From NCBI GenBank assembly GCA_947683625.1, contig CANTUR010000340.1, forward strand, positions 3,567,316-3,631,315: a stretch of DNA of 64,000 nucleotides, written 5' to 3'. The DNA comes from Mallotus nudiflorus (Eukaryota; Streptophyta; Magnoliopsida; Malpighiales; Euphorbiaceae). This document shows positions 32,911-44,899 of the stretch, in pieces. The position numbers and the translations under genes were made by a program. Position 1 is the first letter of the stretch, and every line of letters starts with the position of its first letter. A model generated the notes under the pieces. It saw nothing but the letters and a program-made list of their open reading frames with translations, was not told the origin of the DNA and did not search any database.

Positions 32911-33360
32911 TGTACATTTGTTTTGTATTAATGGGTCTTGCATTGCTTTTCATAAAAAATTATGAAGCGTTTGTCGAGTGTTTTAAGCATCATCATGCAA
33001 AAAGGAATGAAAAAGAATGGAAGAAGGAATAATAAAATTTAAAAAAGAGGAGGAGGGAAAAATAAGCAGAAAATAAAAATAAACAAAGAAAAAATAAAAA
33101 TAAAAATAAAGGAATGGAAAGGAAAAATAAAAATAAAAAAGAAAAAAATAATGGGAGAATGAAAAAATAAGGAGAAAATAAAAATTAAAAAGAGAAAAGG
33201 AAAAAATAAAAAAGGGAAAATGAAAAAATGAGGGAAAAATAAGAAAAAAATAAAAAATAAAGGAGATAAAATAAAAAATGAAAGATGAAAAAGAAAATAA
33301 ACAAGTGGAAAGGAAAAAATAATGGGAAGAGGGAAAATATGGAAAAAAATCCACACTTAA
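32712..33360. repeat. Microsatellites and a long purine-only-biased tract
   Basis: After the LTR come CA/TA microsatellites (32,712-32,758), an AAT triplet run (32,875-32,910), and a tract at about 33,000-33,355 whose plus strand is almost entirely A and G. The purine tract yields three overlapping Phe-rich chance ORFs on the minus strand. No gene is visible. Confidence 0.85.
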
Positions 33361-33849
33361 AATAAGTCAAATAAAAAGAGGGATGAAAATGAAAGAAAGA
33401 AAAACAAGGCATGGCACTCTTGAAAAAAAGGATAATCATGTAATTGTTTTAAAAATAAGGTGTTCCTTGGTAAACTAATAAAAAAAAAATCAGTCCAACT
33501 CTATAAATTTCTCTTTTAGATATCCTAAATTTTATTTTTATTGTATATATATTGAAATCTCTCAAATGATAAAAAATAATTAAGGTGGCTACCATTCAAA
33601 ACAATTATATATATATATAAGCTCTAAAGTTATTAAATTCAAAATTTAACAAGTATTCCTCCTCATAGTTTATCATTGACCCATAAAGCTTATATGTTGA
33701 GTTATTAGAATTCATTATATTTTTTTATAAAAAAATATAACAGATCTTATTTTAAAATACACTTTAATTCTATATAAAGCACTCTAATTCTATCACATAG
33801 TTCTTTCCATCACATTACATTTTTTATTTTAATTAAAACATTCATTTTT
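33361..33849. other. Unclassified AT-rich segment
   Basis: No coding signal or recognisable repeat end is visible. It separates the purine tract from the truncated gypsy RT. It contains a short AT microsatellite (33,606-33,619). Confidence 0.4.
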
Positions 33850-34640
33850 CAATTATTTTCTACTTTTTGTCCAACTAAAACTCACATTTCGAGAACTTGG
33901 TATACAATTAGTGCTCGCTCAAAGTTTGAAGCACCATTCTTAGTTTCATAACATGTTCCTCCTCAGTCTTTTAATTCACCAAGATATCATTAATAAAAAT
34001 TATCATAAATTGGTCCAAAAATGGCCTAAACACATGATTTATCAAATCTATAAAAGTTGCTGGGGCATTCATTAACCTGAAAGACATCACCAAAAATTCA
34101 TAATGGTCATATCTTGTTTGAAATGTAGTCTTAGGTATATCTCCACTTCTAATTCTCAACTGATGATACCATGCCCTCTTGTCAATCTTAGAGAAATATC
34201 AAGCTCCTTGAAACTTATCAAACAAGTCTTTGATTCTTAGGGGAGGATACTTATTCTTGATGGTTACTTTATTCACTTGTCTACAGTTGATATAAAAGTC
34301 GAAGGCTACCATCTTTCTTCTTTATAAATAATACTAGTGCACCCTAAAGAGAGGTGTTAGGTCTAATGAAACCCTTATCAAGCAACTCTTGTAATTGTTC
34401 TCTAACCTAGCCACCATCCTATAATATGGCATAGAGATAGGATTTGTACCTAGTACAACATCGATACAAAATTCTATCTCTCTTTTCGATGGCAAACCTA
34501 GTAATTCTTCAAGAAAGACATCCAAAACCTTACACATAACTAGTTCATTCTCAACTACCCCATTATTAGGCTTTGTATCTCTAACCATGGCTAAATAGCT
34601 TTGACACCCTCTTCCAAGCATCTTTCTAGCTTTAATTGCA
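33850..34640 (-). pseudogene. Gypsy reverse transcriptase (partial)
   Basis: The minus-strand open piece 34,334-34,621 holds the region before RT (EELLGLPSKREIEFCIDVVLG ... MPYYRM in part). The open piece 33,971-34,159 holds KTTFQTRYDHYEFLVMSFRL, NAPATFIDLINHVFRPFLDQ and the catalytic motif, which reads FIND instead of F(I/V)DD (33,984-33,995): the first catalytic Asp became Asn. Sequence continues as EEEHVMKLRMVLQTL to FSKCEF and stops near 33,850. Frameshifts lie between the pieces. Confidence 0.85.
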
Positions 34641-34689
34641 AAATTATAATTCTAAGGCATTGAACTCTTATCACCTTTGAATTAGAATT

Positions 34690-35080
34690 CCACATCATTT
34701 AGAATTATAAAAATCACCTATTTCTCTTAATTGTCCAATATAGCATAGTGTCGAGTTAACAATCCCTTCCTAAAATCACATCAAAGTCTATTACATCCAA
34801 TAGGGCTAGATATGCAAACAACTCTCTATCTTCTAACGACATTGGATAATATGGAAAAATTATATCTATTTCCAACTCATCAATGAGATGAGTTGCTATA
34901 GATAATGAAATTAATAGCTTTGATGGTTGCTATCCCATCTTTGAAGCAAACATAGATGATATAAAGGAATACAAAGAACCATGATCAAATAACACTCTAA
35001 AATCAAGATAACATACTAGAAGAGTACCTGCAACCACTACATTGGATGTTGGAGCATCCTGGGGAGTTAATGTCAAAACC
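34690..35080 (-). pseudogene. Gypsy aspartic protease
   Basis: The minus strand encodes SNVVVAGTLLVCYLDFRVLFD followed by HGSLYSFISSMFA, so the active-site triad D-S-G reads D-H-G. A conserved end follows, LALLDVIDFDVILGRD. One in-frame stop lies after KMG. The domain sits between gag and RT as in Ty3/gypsy elements. Confidence 0.7.
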
Positions 35081-35299
35081 CTAGTGTGTCCATGACCTAC
35101 TTGTTGTAAGGTGCATGGCTGTGAAAATCCTCTTACTCCTGCTCTACCTCTAGCACCTTAACCTTACTGGCCCATAAACTATGTCAATCTCTATTGGGAG
35201 TATATAAGTGCTTGATTTTGTTGATGCACATGCTGAAATGGCTAAGCCATTGAAGTTAAAGATCACTAGGCATAAAATGACTAGTATCCACTATTAGGA

Positions 35300-36450
35300 A
35301 AAGCTTTGACAAGATGTCCTATATGCCAATATCTAAAACAAGCTCCTGATGTCCTTGATGTACTCTGCCACAAGTAGGACATGTGCTAACTCCATATCTT
35401 AAATTACCATATCTAGAGCTCTAACCACTATTACTACTACTAACTCCAAGACCAAATCTAGTAGATCTGCCACTCTTATGGTTAGAGACATAGTTGTGCC
35501 TACTAGGTTTATATGCTCTAGATCTCCTAGCTTACTGAGAAGTACCTTCTGTTAAAATACCCACACTGCCTATCTAAATAATAGATAGCTAAACCCCCTA
35601 GGCTGCACCCGATCAATAACTATTGCACATATATGGATCATGCATAGTCCTATGTCGAATATATTGCCTCTCTAATTGTCTAGCCTCCTTAATAACACTC
35701 TCTAAACTTTGATCCTTAGTCCGAATGCCAATACATGTTTGATTGAGTCCTATAACATACAAATCTACCACTCTCCTCTCATCATGCATTATGTCTACAA
35801 CATGATGTGATTGCCTAAATAACTTGTGGGTGTACTCCTCTAATGACTAATCTCCTTTAACTATATGCATTAGCTACCATATGTAATTGCCCCTTATTAT
35901 AGGTGCACAAAAATATCTTAAAAATTTCTCTTTGTACTCTAACCATGTTATGGTAGTCATATATGGCTAGATTAACTGCATAAACCACTCCTAAGCTACA
36001 ACTTGAACTGATAGCTCCATAATTATTATCCTCTAATAGTTTGTGTATCTTGTCCTAGTTATAAAATCCAAAGCAACTTTCATTCCATCAAATAGGACTC
36101 TCCCAATCTTGGAGTATAGTAAAGCTACATCTACATCAGACATCCCCTAATTTTTCTATTGTACTAGGGGCATGGCTTGATTAAGTGCAACTAAGCCCTA
36201 ATTAATCCTTACTACACTAGCCATAAAAGCTACAGGATATATGTCTAGAGCAGTTACTTCTAATGATGATAACTATCCTTATCTTTAAGCCGCTACTACT
36301 CTAGGCCTACCCCTTCTTCTACCTTATGGGGTGGGAGTTGGAGCTTCATTATGAAATAACTACTCATCATCATCATATAATGCTTCTTTAGCAAGAGCAA
36401 TTCACAATTGCTTCATTTTAAAAAGACACAAAAGTTAAGAAGATTCAAAA
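35300..36450 (-). pseudogene. Gypsy gag with decayed zinc knuckle
   Basis: Capsid domain on the minus strand with blocks GMSDVDVALLYSKIGRVLFD, EYKEKFLRYFCAP and VVDLYVIGLNQTCIGIRTKD, which parallel the gag at 63,400-63,900. A basic region follows and a CPTCGRVHQGH motif near 35,350-35,390; the second half of the CCHC knuckle is lost behind a stop. Several TAG stops occur where the other copy also has TAG or where Gln would be expected. Confidence 0.75.
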
Positions 36451-36587
36451 CATAAGAAGGATACTAACATATACATGGAATTTTAGAAGCAATAATGACA
36501 ACAAGTGACAATTATCAACCTAATCACCATAGCAATTTCAAGAAAAGATAGACTTTAACGACTAAAAGAATATGAAATAAACCATTA

Positions 36588-36599
36588 CTCTAATACTAA
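36588..36599 (-). other. Decayed tRNA-Met primer-binding site of the minus-strand gypsy
   Basis: The minus strand reads TTAGTATTAGAG, matching TTGGTATCAGAG with two G-to-A/C-to-T changes. It lies three bases after the LTR end GGCA (36,603), the same spacing as at 62,931-62,948. Confidence 0.65.
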
Positions 36600-36602
36600 C
36601 TT

Positions 36603-37015
36603 TGCCACAACTCAAACCCTAAGTGCACATGATCGGCACTAGGGAATGGGAAAGCGTAAAGCTTCCAAAATTCATAGTAAGCCTTAAAGAATTTATCATA
36701 GAACAATTAACTAACTTTAAAATTCTTAGTAAAATCTGGTACAGTTTCCCTTGTACTAGAACAATCCTAAAACCTATAAAATGCAAATACACTTTGAAAT
36801 TTATATAGAATTATAACCAAAACCATAACCATCAACCTCTCAAACCTAATGCAAAATAATTATAATAATAACTACAAAACCTCCAAATCCACTACAATGT
36901 CTATATTAACTAAAATTGCTCCATATATAATAACAATATTAAGTATGACCTACATAAAATAGCTAGTGAAGAATAAGTCTAGTGTAGAAAAGATAAGCTA
37001 ACTGTAGACTCCTAA
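36603..37015 (-). mobile_element. Gypsy 5' LTR, terminal part
   Basis: On the minus strand it ends with the family module TTAAGGCTTACTA ... CCCATTCCCTAGTGCCGATC (36,625-36,695). It is related along its length to the fragment at 26,275-26,619. Its upstream part was removed or displaced where Sirevirus 2 begins. Confidence 0.75.
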
Positions 37016-38219
37016 TATTGAACATTTGCATGATCAAGTGTTAATCCATTCCTATTTTGACTTTAACAAACATTTTTAGATCACTAATATTCTATGTTTA
37101 AGTGTGATTATATGCATAGGTATAATATTACTCTTAATTAAAGCAAAAGGAATTAACCAAGCTTTATATCATATTTGAAGACATTTTAAACACATTTGAA
37201 GCCTTTAAACAATCCTAAACATATTCCTTTAAGCATAAAAAAGAGCTAAGTGCAAAGGAGTGCATTCAGAGGCTAATCGAATAAGTTTTCATAAGGTGAG
37301 CCTACACTCACGGTCTAACCTATGCTCACGACCCATATTTGACCATGAGCGTCTATGAGAAAAAAGGCTGATATGCTCACGGTCTACACTCATGGCTATA
37401 ACCAGACTATAAGAGTGACATGACCATGAATGTCCATAAGAAAAATGGTTGATACGCTTATAATCTATGCTCACGACCATAACTAGATCATGAGTGTTGC
37501 CAATGATCACTTTCACAAGTAACAACCATATTTTTCAAACACTCATGACCCTAAGCATTCACTCATGACCATGAGCGTTAAAAATCTTGCAAAAGTCAAA
37601 TTTTCATTTATTGAAGGAAAGAGACATTGGAGATATAATCAATGGCTCCAACAACCATATTTTTGAAGTGTAATCTATATATATGTGCTCTAAAGTTATG
37701 ATAACAAGAACAATACATTACATTACTCTTTGATTATAAAAAACTCTCTAAGCATTCATTAAGCTTCATTTTTCTTTTTATCAATATTCATTGTATTAAT
37801 TAACTCTTATGAAAGTTGGTTGTGTGTTAGAAATTCTACTTCATATAAGTCTTGGGATAAATTAAAAGGAGAGTGAGATTTATTTCTAAAGGAATTGGAT
37901 TAAGTGTTTAGCCGTTAAAACACTTGGGAATTAGTTTAAAAGTGAGCTTAGAAACTCTTGATTGTAAGGTTGAAGAGTGAGCCTCAAACTCCTATGTAAT
38001 CTCAATTTTGTGAATAAGATTTTATGAGATTGAAAATCCTATCTTAGGGATAAGTTAAGTAAAGACATAGGATTATTAAGAATCTAAACTCCTTAAATCA
38101 TTATATTCATTATTCTTCCTACTATATTCTCTTTTAATTATTGCTCAATTCTTTAAAATTATTTTTATTTTTCTAAAATCCTTATTGGCCTTATTCACCC
38201 TCCTTTTAAGGCATTTTCA
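37016..38219 (+). mobile_element. 5' LTR of Sirevirus 2 (1,204 bp)
   Basis: Starts TATTGAACATTTGCATGATC (original TG altered to TA) and ends AAGGCATTTTCA just before the primer-binding site. It contains a block at 37,290-37,580 with repeated CTCACGGTC / GACCATGAGCGT motifs (units of about 80 bp and inverted pairs such as CTCATGACCATGAG). It then rejoins the Sirevirus 1 LTR at ATTGAAGGAAAGAGACATTGG. Confidence 0.87.
37290..37580 (+). repeat. LTR-internal repeats with inverted CTCATG/CATGAG motifs
   Basis: Repeated motifs GCTCACG(G/A)(T/C)C and GACCATGAGCGT alternate across the LTR centre with about 80-bp spacing and small inverted pairs. The same block starts in the truncated LTR at 44,914 (45,200-45,300) but is replaced by an unrelated tandem repeat in Sirevirus 1. 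Confidence 0.65.
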
Positions 38220-38220
38220 A

Positions 38221-38234
38221 TTGCTATTAGAGCC
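38221..38234 (+). other. Primer-binding site of Sirevirus 2 (decayed tRNA-Met)
   Basis: TTGCTATTAGAGCC matches TTGGTATCAGAGCC except at two positions. It directly follows the LTR end. Confidence 0.8.
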
Positions 38235-38269
38235 TGAATTCTAGAACTTTATTGCTAAAATACAAGATC

Positions 38270-40270
38270 ATGGGGAGTGAATCACAAAATATTTCTTCAC
38301 GTAGACCAGTTTTGATGGTAGTGACTATCCTCATTGGAATTTCAAAATGGAGCTATACTTTAATTATAATTCCACCAAACATTGGGATATTATCCTAAAA
38401 GGTTGGGAACCACCTACAACTACCATTGATGGTTTGCTAACTACTATTGCAAGAAGCTAATGGAATAATGAAAAAAGGAGAAAAATCATTAAAAAAAAGG
38501 CTATGATCACTTTAGTCTCTTCCATGATAAAAGAAGAAGGAAACAAGCTTCAACCTTGCATATCAGCTAAGGAAATTTGTGAGACCTTGGAAAATCATTA
38601 TGAAGGCAACGTGCAAGTTAGAAGTAAGAAGGTTCTTGAAGATGAAGCCTCAAGAATCAATCACGGAGATGAAAAACAATCTCAATGCTCTCCTCACAAC
38701 CTTCAAGAAACTTGGAAAACATTATTCCAAGGAAGAGGTGAACAATAAGATTCTAAGAATGCTACTTAAGAAGGTTTGGGAATCTTAGGTCACTTCAATT
38801 AAGGAAGCTCAAGAACTCTCTACCATTTCAATCGATGTGCTTATTTGAAAGCTCCTAACACATGAGCTTATAATTAAGTAAAGAGGTGAGCAACAAGATG
38901 AAAAGGAAGAAAGGAAAAAGAGTATAACACTAAAAGCTCTTCAAGAAGATAGTAAAGAGGAAAGCATTAAAGATTATAATGATGAAGATGGTGATATAGC
39001 CATGGTTATTATAAATTTCAAAAAGTTCCTAAAAAGAAAAATTTCTTAAGAATAAGGGACTTTAACAAGAAGTACAAAAGAGAAAGCAAGAAGAAAACCA
39101 AAGAGGTTACATGCTATAAATGGAAGAAATCAAGACATATTGGAAATGAGTGCCCCAAATTCAAATTCAAGAATAAGGGAGTAAAGGATAAGAAGAAGGC
39201 CTTCAAAGCTACTTTAGATGATTCCTCTGAATCCAAAGAGGAAGAGGAACAACAAGAACTGGCTAACCTTTGCTTCATGGCTCTTGAAGATGAAAAAGAG
39301 ATACCATATACTTCTAACTCTTCTTATGATGATTATTATTAATATGATGATAATGATATTAAGATCTCTATTATGAGCAAACTCTAGCTTAAGAGCAAAA
39401 GTTTACTTTCTAGAAAGAAGTATTATAAGCATGAGTTAAATAGCTTAACCAAGGGATTTGAGAAGTTAAAAATAGAATTTTCTAATTTTGTTAAATCAAA
39501 TGATAAACTTGCTAGTGATTTAAAATCTTCCAATTCCTTGGAAGAGTATTTCAAAAAAGCAAATAATGAAAATCATAAACTTTCTAATGAGGTAGTTGAG
39601 CTAAAAAATTCCATATCAAAATTCCAAAGAGGAAAAGAGAGTTTAGATAACTTACTTAACTCTTAAAAATTTAATGGAAATACTCATAGAATTAGATATG
39701 CCAATGGAATAGCCTCATCTTCATCATCATCACATATTAAATTTGTTAAAGCATCATGAAATTCCAATCATTCTACCTTTAAAGTAATTGAGACTCAAGA
39801 TTTTAAAGCTAATAAGTCTCATATTTCAAATATTAAAGGAAAGTCTCATAAGACTCAATCCTATATAACACAAAGAGGTAAGTCTCATGCTAGAAAAGAA
39901 CAACCCAAACATGCTTATATGTTCACTAGACACAATACTCCTAAACATGTTGCACAAACCTATTAAAATATACATTGCTATTTTCAATGTATGTCTCATA
40001 CTATGACTCAAAATAACAATAGACACACACCATCACAATATAAAATGCATGCTTCATATATTTGGAAATCATATCCTACTAGAAAAAATAAATTTGCAAA
40101 TGTTGAATGTTCATACTACATGATCAAAGGACATACTAACAATGTATGCTTCTATACAAGACTACATATGAATTTGCTTCCTTTAGATTATCTTAAAACT
40201 AATGAACCTAGACCACGAAAGGAGCGAGTGGTATCTCAATACTGGATGTTCAAGGCACATGATGGGAGAT
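38270..40270 (+). pseudogene. Sirevirus 2 gag
   Basis: Begins at an ATG in GATCATGGGGAGTG (about 38,275). The N-terminal capsid block SDYPHWNFKMELYF is typical of copia Gag; open pieces lie at 38,503-38,748 and 38,579-38,788. A zinc knuckle at 39,112-39,153 reads CYKWKKSRHIGNEC, so its second Cys is Trp. A coiled-coil-like region follows (39,400-39,660, Lys/Glu/Leu-rich). A second knuckle-like motif CSYYMIKGHTNNVC near 40,105 also has one Cys changed to Tyr. Two knuckles with a coiled coil between them fits Sirevirus Gag. Multiple stops and frameshifts. Confidence 0.78.
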
Positions 40271-40375
40271 AAGGAGCAATTCAATAAGGTTGATGTTAAG
40301 GATGGAGGACATGTCACATTTGGAGATAATGCCAAAGGGAAAATTATAGGCGTTGGAGAAATTGGTAATCTTTAA
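40205..40375 (+). pseudogene. Sirevirus 2 aspartic protease
   Basis: The frame reads EWYLNTGCSRHMMGDKEQFN. The D-S-G active site has become N-T-G, so the catalytic Asp is lost. DGGHVTFGDNAKGKIIGVGE follows as expected for copia protease. The first bases overlap an open piece in another frame (39,991-40,272), showing a frameshift at the gag-protease boundary. Confidence 0.75.
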
Positions 40376-40599
40376 TACTTATCTATACAACATGTATTGC
40401 TTATTGATGGTCTTAAACATAATTTGTTAAGTATAAGTCAATTATGTGACATGAGAAATAAAGTGACCTTCTATCCTAAAAATTACTTTGTTAGTAGTCT
40501 TAATGAATATAAAGTAATTTTAGTGGTGAAAGAATATACAATGTTAATGTTATTGATTTGAACAAGATTGATAACAAAGACATCAAATACTTAATGTTT

Positions 40600-41460
40600 A
40601 TTTTCCATGACATATGGACATGGCATAGAATGTTAGGACATGCAAAATTTAAGCTTTTGAATGATCTTTTGTAAACATGAACTTGTGATTGGTTTACCTA
40701 AGCTTGAATTCACTAAGGATAAACCTTGTAATGCTTTTCAAAAGAAAAAACAATCCAAGCCCTCATTTAAGCTCAAATATGTACTGTCCACTTTTAGGCC
40801 ACTTGAACTTATACATATGGATTTATTTGGACCAACTAGAGTTGCTAGTCTTAGTGGAATGCACTATGTATATGTAACGGTTAATGATTACTCTATATTT
40901 ACTTGGGTATTTTTTCTTGCTCATAAGAATGATGCATTTAAAGCTTTTAAAAATTTTGCAAAAAGAGTTCAAAAAGAAAAAGATTTTTGTATTTCTTTTA
41001 TAATAAGTGATTATAGAACCAAATTTGAAAATGGATTTTTCAAAACCTATTACAATGAAAATGGTATTTCACATACATTTTCTTTTTTTAGAACTCCTTA
41101 ACAAAATGAGGTAGTTGAAAGGAAAAATAGAACTCTTGTGGAAATGGTTAGAGTAATGCTTCATGAGTATAATTTTGCCTTTATACTTTTGGGCAGAAGT
41201 CATTAACATATCTTATTATATTTCTAATAGAGTTTTCAAAACACCAATTTTAAATAAAACTTCTTATGAGTTGTGGAATAATAGAAAACCTAAAATCTCA
41301 TATCTAAGAGTATTTGGATGCAAGTGCTTTATATTGAAAACCAAGGATAATCTTGGAAAATTTGACTCTAAAGTCGATGAAGGAATTTTCTAAGGCTATG
41401 CCACCTCTGGTAAAGTACATAGAGTCTTTAATAAGGGAACTTTAGTAGTTGAAGAATAAA
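40600..41460 (+). pseudogene. Sirevirus 2 integrase
   Basis: The HHCC finger is half kept: WHRMLGH keeps both His, then an extra T in ATCTTTTGTAAAC shifts the frame, and the Cys pair reads CNAFQ (one Cys lost). The core keeps its catalytic Asp in LIHMDLFGP, Asp at 41,009-41,011 (ISDYRTKF) and Glu at 41,117-41,119 (VVERKN), with D-x35-E spacing. A TAA lies in RTP*QNE at the same position as in Sirevirus 1. The C-terminal block VFGCKCFILKTKDNLGKFDS is at 41,310-41,375. Confidence 0.83.
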
Positions 41461-41739
41461 TGCATGTTATATTTGATGAATTAAACTCACTTGATCCTAA
41501 AAAGGATGTTTGTAGTTTTAATGGTTCTGTAGATGACCATGTGGATGTGATCACTTAAAAGAAAATGCTAGTAAGCCTTTAGAACTTAAAGGTCTAAGTA
41601 AGGAGGACAATGAGGAGACATTTTAACCTACCTTCAAGGATGAATTTCCAAAGGATTGACAATTCAAGAAAGCTCATCCTCAATACCTCATGATAGGTGA
41701 CACTATAAAAGGGAAAACTGCTAGATCTTAATTAAAATC

Positions 41740-42560
41740 TATTATTAATTTAGCCTTCATTTATTAAATTGAACCCAAAAATATTGATAATGCTTTGAGT
41801 GATGAATTTTGGGCCCTTGCTATGCAAAAAGAGTTAAATCAATTTGAGAGAAACAAGGTTTGGACCTTAGTTCCTAGACCTAAACATCATCCTATTATAG
41901 GCACCATATGGGTATTTAGAAATAAGATGAATGAACAAGGTGCCAAAATAGGAATAAAGCTATACTAGTAGCTAAAGGTTATAATCAAAAGGAAGGCACT
42001 GATAATGATGAAACCTTTACCCTTGTTACAAGGTTAGAAGCTATTAGAATGCTACTTGCATTTGCATCATTCATGGATTTTAAACTTTATCAAATGGATG
42101 TTAAAAGTGCATTTCTAAATGGCTTCATTGAAGAGAAGGTATATGTTAAGCAACCTCCAGGTTTTAAAAATTTTGATTCTTTAAGTCATGTTTTTAAATT
42201 GTCAAAAGCATTGCATTGATTAAAACAAGCTCCAAGAGCTTGGTATGAAAGATTGAGCAACTTCTTACTAGAGAAAGCGTTCTCTAAAGAAAAAGTTGAC
42301 ATAACTCTTTTATAAAGACATCCAAGCATGATTTATTAATTTTTCAAATATATGTTGATGATATTATTTTTGGTGCTTCTAACAATTTCTTGTGTGAGGA
42401 ATTCTCTAAGTTATTGCAAGGAGAATTTGAGATGAATGTGATAAGAGAACTCAAGTTCTTTCTTGGACTATAAATTAAGCAATGTAAAGATGGAATTTTC
42501 ATCAATCAAACTAAATATGCAAGAGACATTCTCAAGAAGTTTGGTATGGATGGAGCTAAA
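41740..42560 (+). pseudogene. Sirevirus 2 reverse transcriptase
   Basis: Recognisable in shifting frames: KVWTLVPRPKHHPIIGT, LLAFASFMDFKLYQMDVKSA, VKQPPGFKNFD and LKQAPRAWYERLSNFLL. The catalytic YVDD is intact at 42,351-42,362. It ends with GELKFFLGL.IKQCKDGIF-type sequence containing stops. Confidence 0.82.
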
Positions 42561-42599
42561 TAAAGCAAGACACCTATGAGTGCCACCACCAAACTTAAT

Positions 42600-43310
42600 A
42601 AAGACGAGAATGGTAAACCGGTTGATGAAAAGTGATTTAGAAGTATGGTCGGATCCCTTCTTTATTTAGCTGCTAGTAGACCCGATATTATATTTGTTAC
42701 TTGCTTATTTGCTAGATTTCATTTAAGTCCTAGAAAGTCTCATTTGAATGCTACCAAAAGAACTTCCAAATATCTTTGTGGTATAATGCATTTAGGAATT
42801 TGGCATCCTAGGAATTCTTCCTTTGACCTAATTAGTTATTCAAATGCAGACTTTGCTAATAGTTTACTATATAGAAAAAGAAGCTATCAAATTTATCCTG
42901 AACTTATCAAATTTTAGGAAATTGATTAGTTTCTTAGTTTAGCAAGAAACAAGTTTCAACTGTCTTGTCCATCATTGAAGCAAAATATATAATGGCTAGT
43001 TTTTGTTGCTCATAAGTGTTATGGCAAAAAAAATAACTTAAGGACTATGACATTAAACTTGATTACATTCCTATTAAGTATGACAATACAAGTGTTATAA
43101 ACCTTAGCAAAAATCCCATTCAACATTCTAGAACTAAGCATATAGACATTAGACATAATTTCTTGAGTGATCATATTCAAATTAGTGATATCTCACTTGG
43201 ATTTGTTGATACAAATAATCAACTTATAAATATCTTTACCAAACCTCTCAATAAAGAGAGATTGAATTTCATTAAGCATGAACTTAACATGATTGATGGT
43301 TTTAATTGAT
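42600..43310 (+). pseudogene. Sirevirus 2 RNase H
   Basis: The open piece 42,645-42,917 contains MVGSLLYLAASRPDIIF and HLNATKRTSKYLCGIMHLG, then SYSNADF where an active-site Asp is expected as SYSDADF: an Asp-to-Asn change. The remaining part runs to about 43,300 with NPIQHSRTKHIDIRHNFL-type sequence. Stops present. Confidence 0.78.
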
Positions 43311-44899
43311 CTTGATTTTATGCTTAATTAATGTTTGGACTATTTTCATGTGAAATCATATTGTGCTTATTGATTACTTTTATTGTTAAATGTTTTGATT
43401 TTGATCTTAACATTTTTTTAGTTGTCATGCATTTATATATATGTTTAAATATGCTTTTTATATGTTTTTGTTAAATTTGTCATCAGTTTCTGTTTGGTTT
43501 ATTTTTAGTATATTTTTTGTATCTAAGCATTGAGCTATTTGTTTATTTTTATAGTTATTTTATGATAGTTTAGATTCAGTTTATTTTCTGGATATAAGCC
43601 ATGAGCTATTATTTTATGTCTTATGTTTTGTTATCTATGTTTTTGTTTAACAATTGATATTTTAATATCATTGTAACTCTATCCTTTTTCATTAATGCAA
43701 TTTATATTTTATTAAACTTTCCTTTTGCATTTTGTTAAAGGGAGACATAATTAAGTTTGCATATGTATTTAATTTATTTATTTTAAGGGAGAAAATACTT
43801 TTTAATAAAGATGTGTTTATGTTAGTGACATCATTATATGAGAGTGTGTCCTTGATATCAATTTTTTTAATCCAAATCTTATTATATTTTATTTCTCAAT
43901 AGGGGAGAAAATTGTTTAAAATTTTTCCATAAATTTGTTTATGCATTCATAGAAATAATGTAAGTGTGGCTAGTTTTATCCTTGTTGTAAAAAGCCTTGT
44001 TGTGCTTAAATTAATTATGTATGACATAAATTTTATAAATATTTTTTATATCTTTATTTTCATTGTTTTGGTTCAAAATCTTGTACTCCATCTCAAATTT
44101 TTTGTTCCTTAGGTTCATTTCCCTTTATATCTCTCTTATTTCTTTTTGTCTTTGCCAAAAGGGGAGAAGAAGCTATGCAGTGTTTATGATATGCTAAGTG
44201 TCATATGATTATGTATGTGAGCTAGCTATGCTCTATATGATCATGTGATAGTTAAGTTTGTTAAGTTTCAATTTAGTGCTATATGTGTTATTTTTGTGAT
44301 GCATTTTAGTAGCACTACAAAGTGCCATATGGTCATGTATTTTAGCTAGCTAAGCTCTACACAATCATGTAATAGTTAAGTTTGTTAAGTTTTGATTTAG
44401 TGCTACTATATGTACTATTTTTGTGATGCATTTTGGTAGCACTACATGCATATATATTTGAAATTATTTCCTTCGTATTGCCTAACATTTTTTTAAAAAT
44501 GATCATGTTATCATGTTTTTAATACATTTGTTATGTTAGGCCATTTTTCTTTTTATTCCTTATGTTAAATTTTATGTTTTTAATAAAATACGGAATAAAA
44601 TATTAAATTTATATTTCTTATCATGTCTTAAAAGGAGGAGAAATAAAGAAATATATTTGTTAAAGGAGATAAATTTTTTTATTTTAATTGGTATTTTTTC
44701 AAAAATCATCTCCTTTGTAATTATTTGGTATTTTTTTTAAAATGCTCATTCTTTTTAACTATTCAAGCATTTATTAAGGGGGAGTATATTAAAAATCCTT
44801 AAAACCCTTATTATATGTTGAAGGGGAGCAATTGAGCAAAGTTACACACACTTGCACTTCTGATTTATTCTTTATCATTCAAAAGTATTTGTCAAAGTC
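43311..44899 (+). other. Sirevirus 2 non-coding 3' region
   Basis: AT-rich, with no envelope-like ORF. It holds several decayed polypurine-tract copies (near 43,737, 44,157, 44,630, 44,775 and 44,819) and a 124-bp tandem duplication. It parallels 30,121-31,734 of Sirevirus 1. Confidence 0.65.
44202..44449 (+). repeat. 124-bp tandem duplication in Sirevirus 2 3' region
   Basis: Copy 1 starts at 44,202 and copy 2 at 44,326, both CATATG(A/G)T.ATGTAT, each containing AGCTAGCTA.GCTCTA and GTTAAGTTTGTTAAGTTT. Sirevirus 1 has only a single copy (30,800-30,910), so the duplication is specific to this element. Confidence 0.82.

Larger units (their letters stand above)
33850..37015 (-). mobile_element. 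Gypsy element on the minus strand, 3'-truncated (5' LTR end, PBS, gag, PR, part of RT)
   Basis: Read on the minus strand: the last 413 bp of an LTR (36,603-37,015), primer-binding site, gag, protease, then RT ending abruptly near 33,850 shortly after the catalytic motif. RNase H, integrase and 3' LTR are absent. The LTR remainder is cut by Sirevirus 2 at 37,016. Its gag matches the gag at 63,102-64,000, so both are the same family. Chromovirus-like by RT sequence and tRNA-Met primer. Confidence 0.82.

Noticed and set aside
32983..33439. Phe-rich membrane-protein-like ORFs on the minus strand
   Set aside because: Three overlapping frames are open at once because the plus strand is purine-only. 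Composition artefact.
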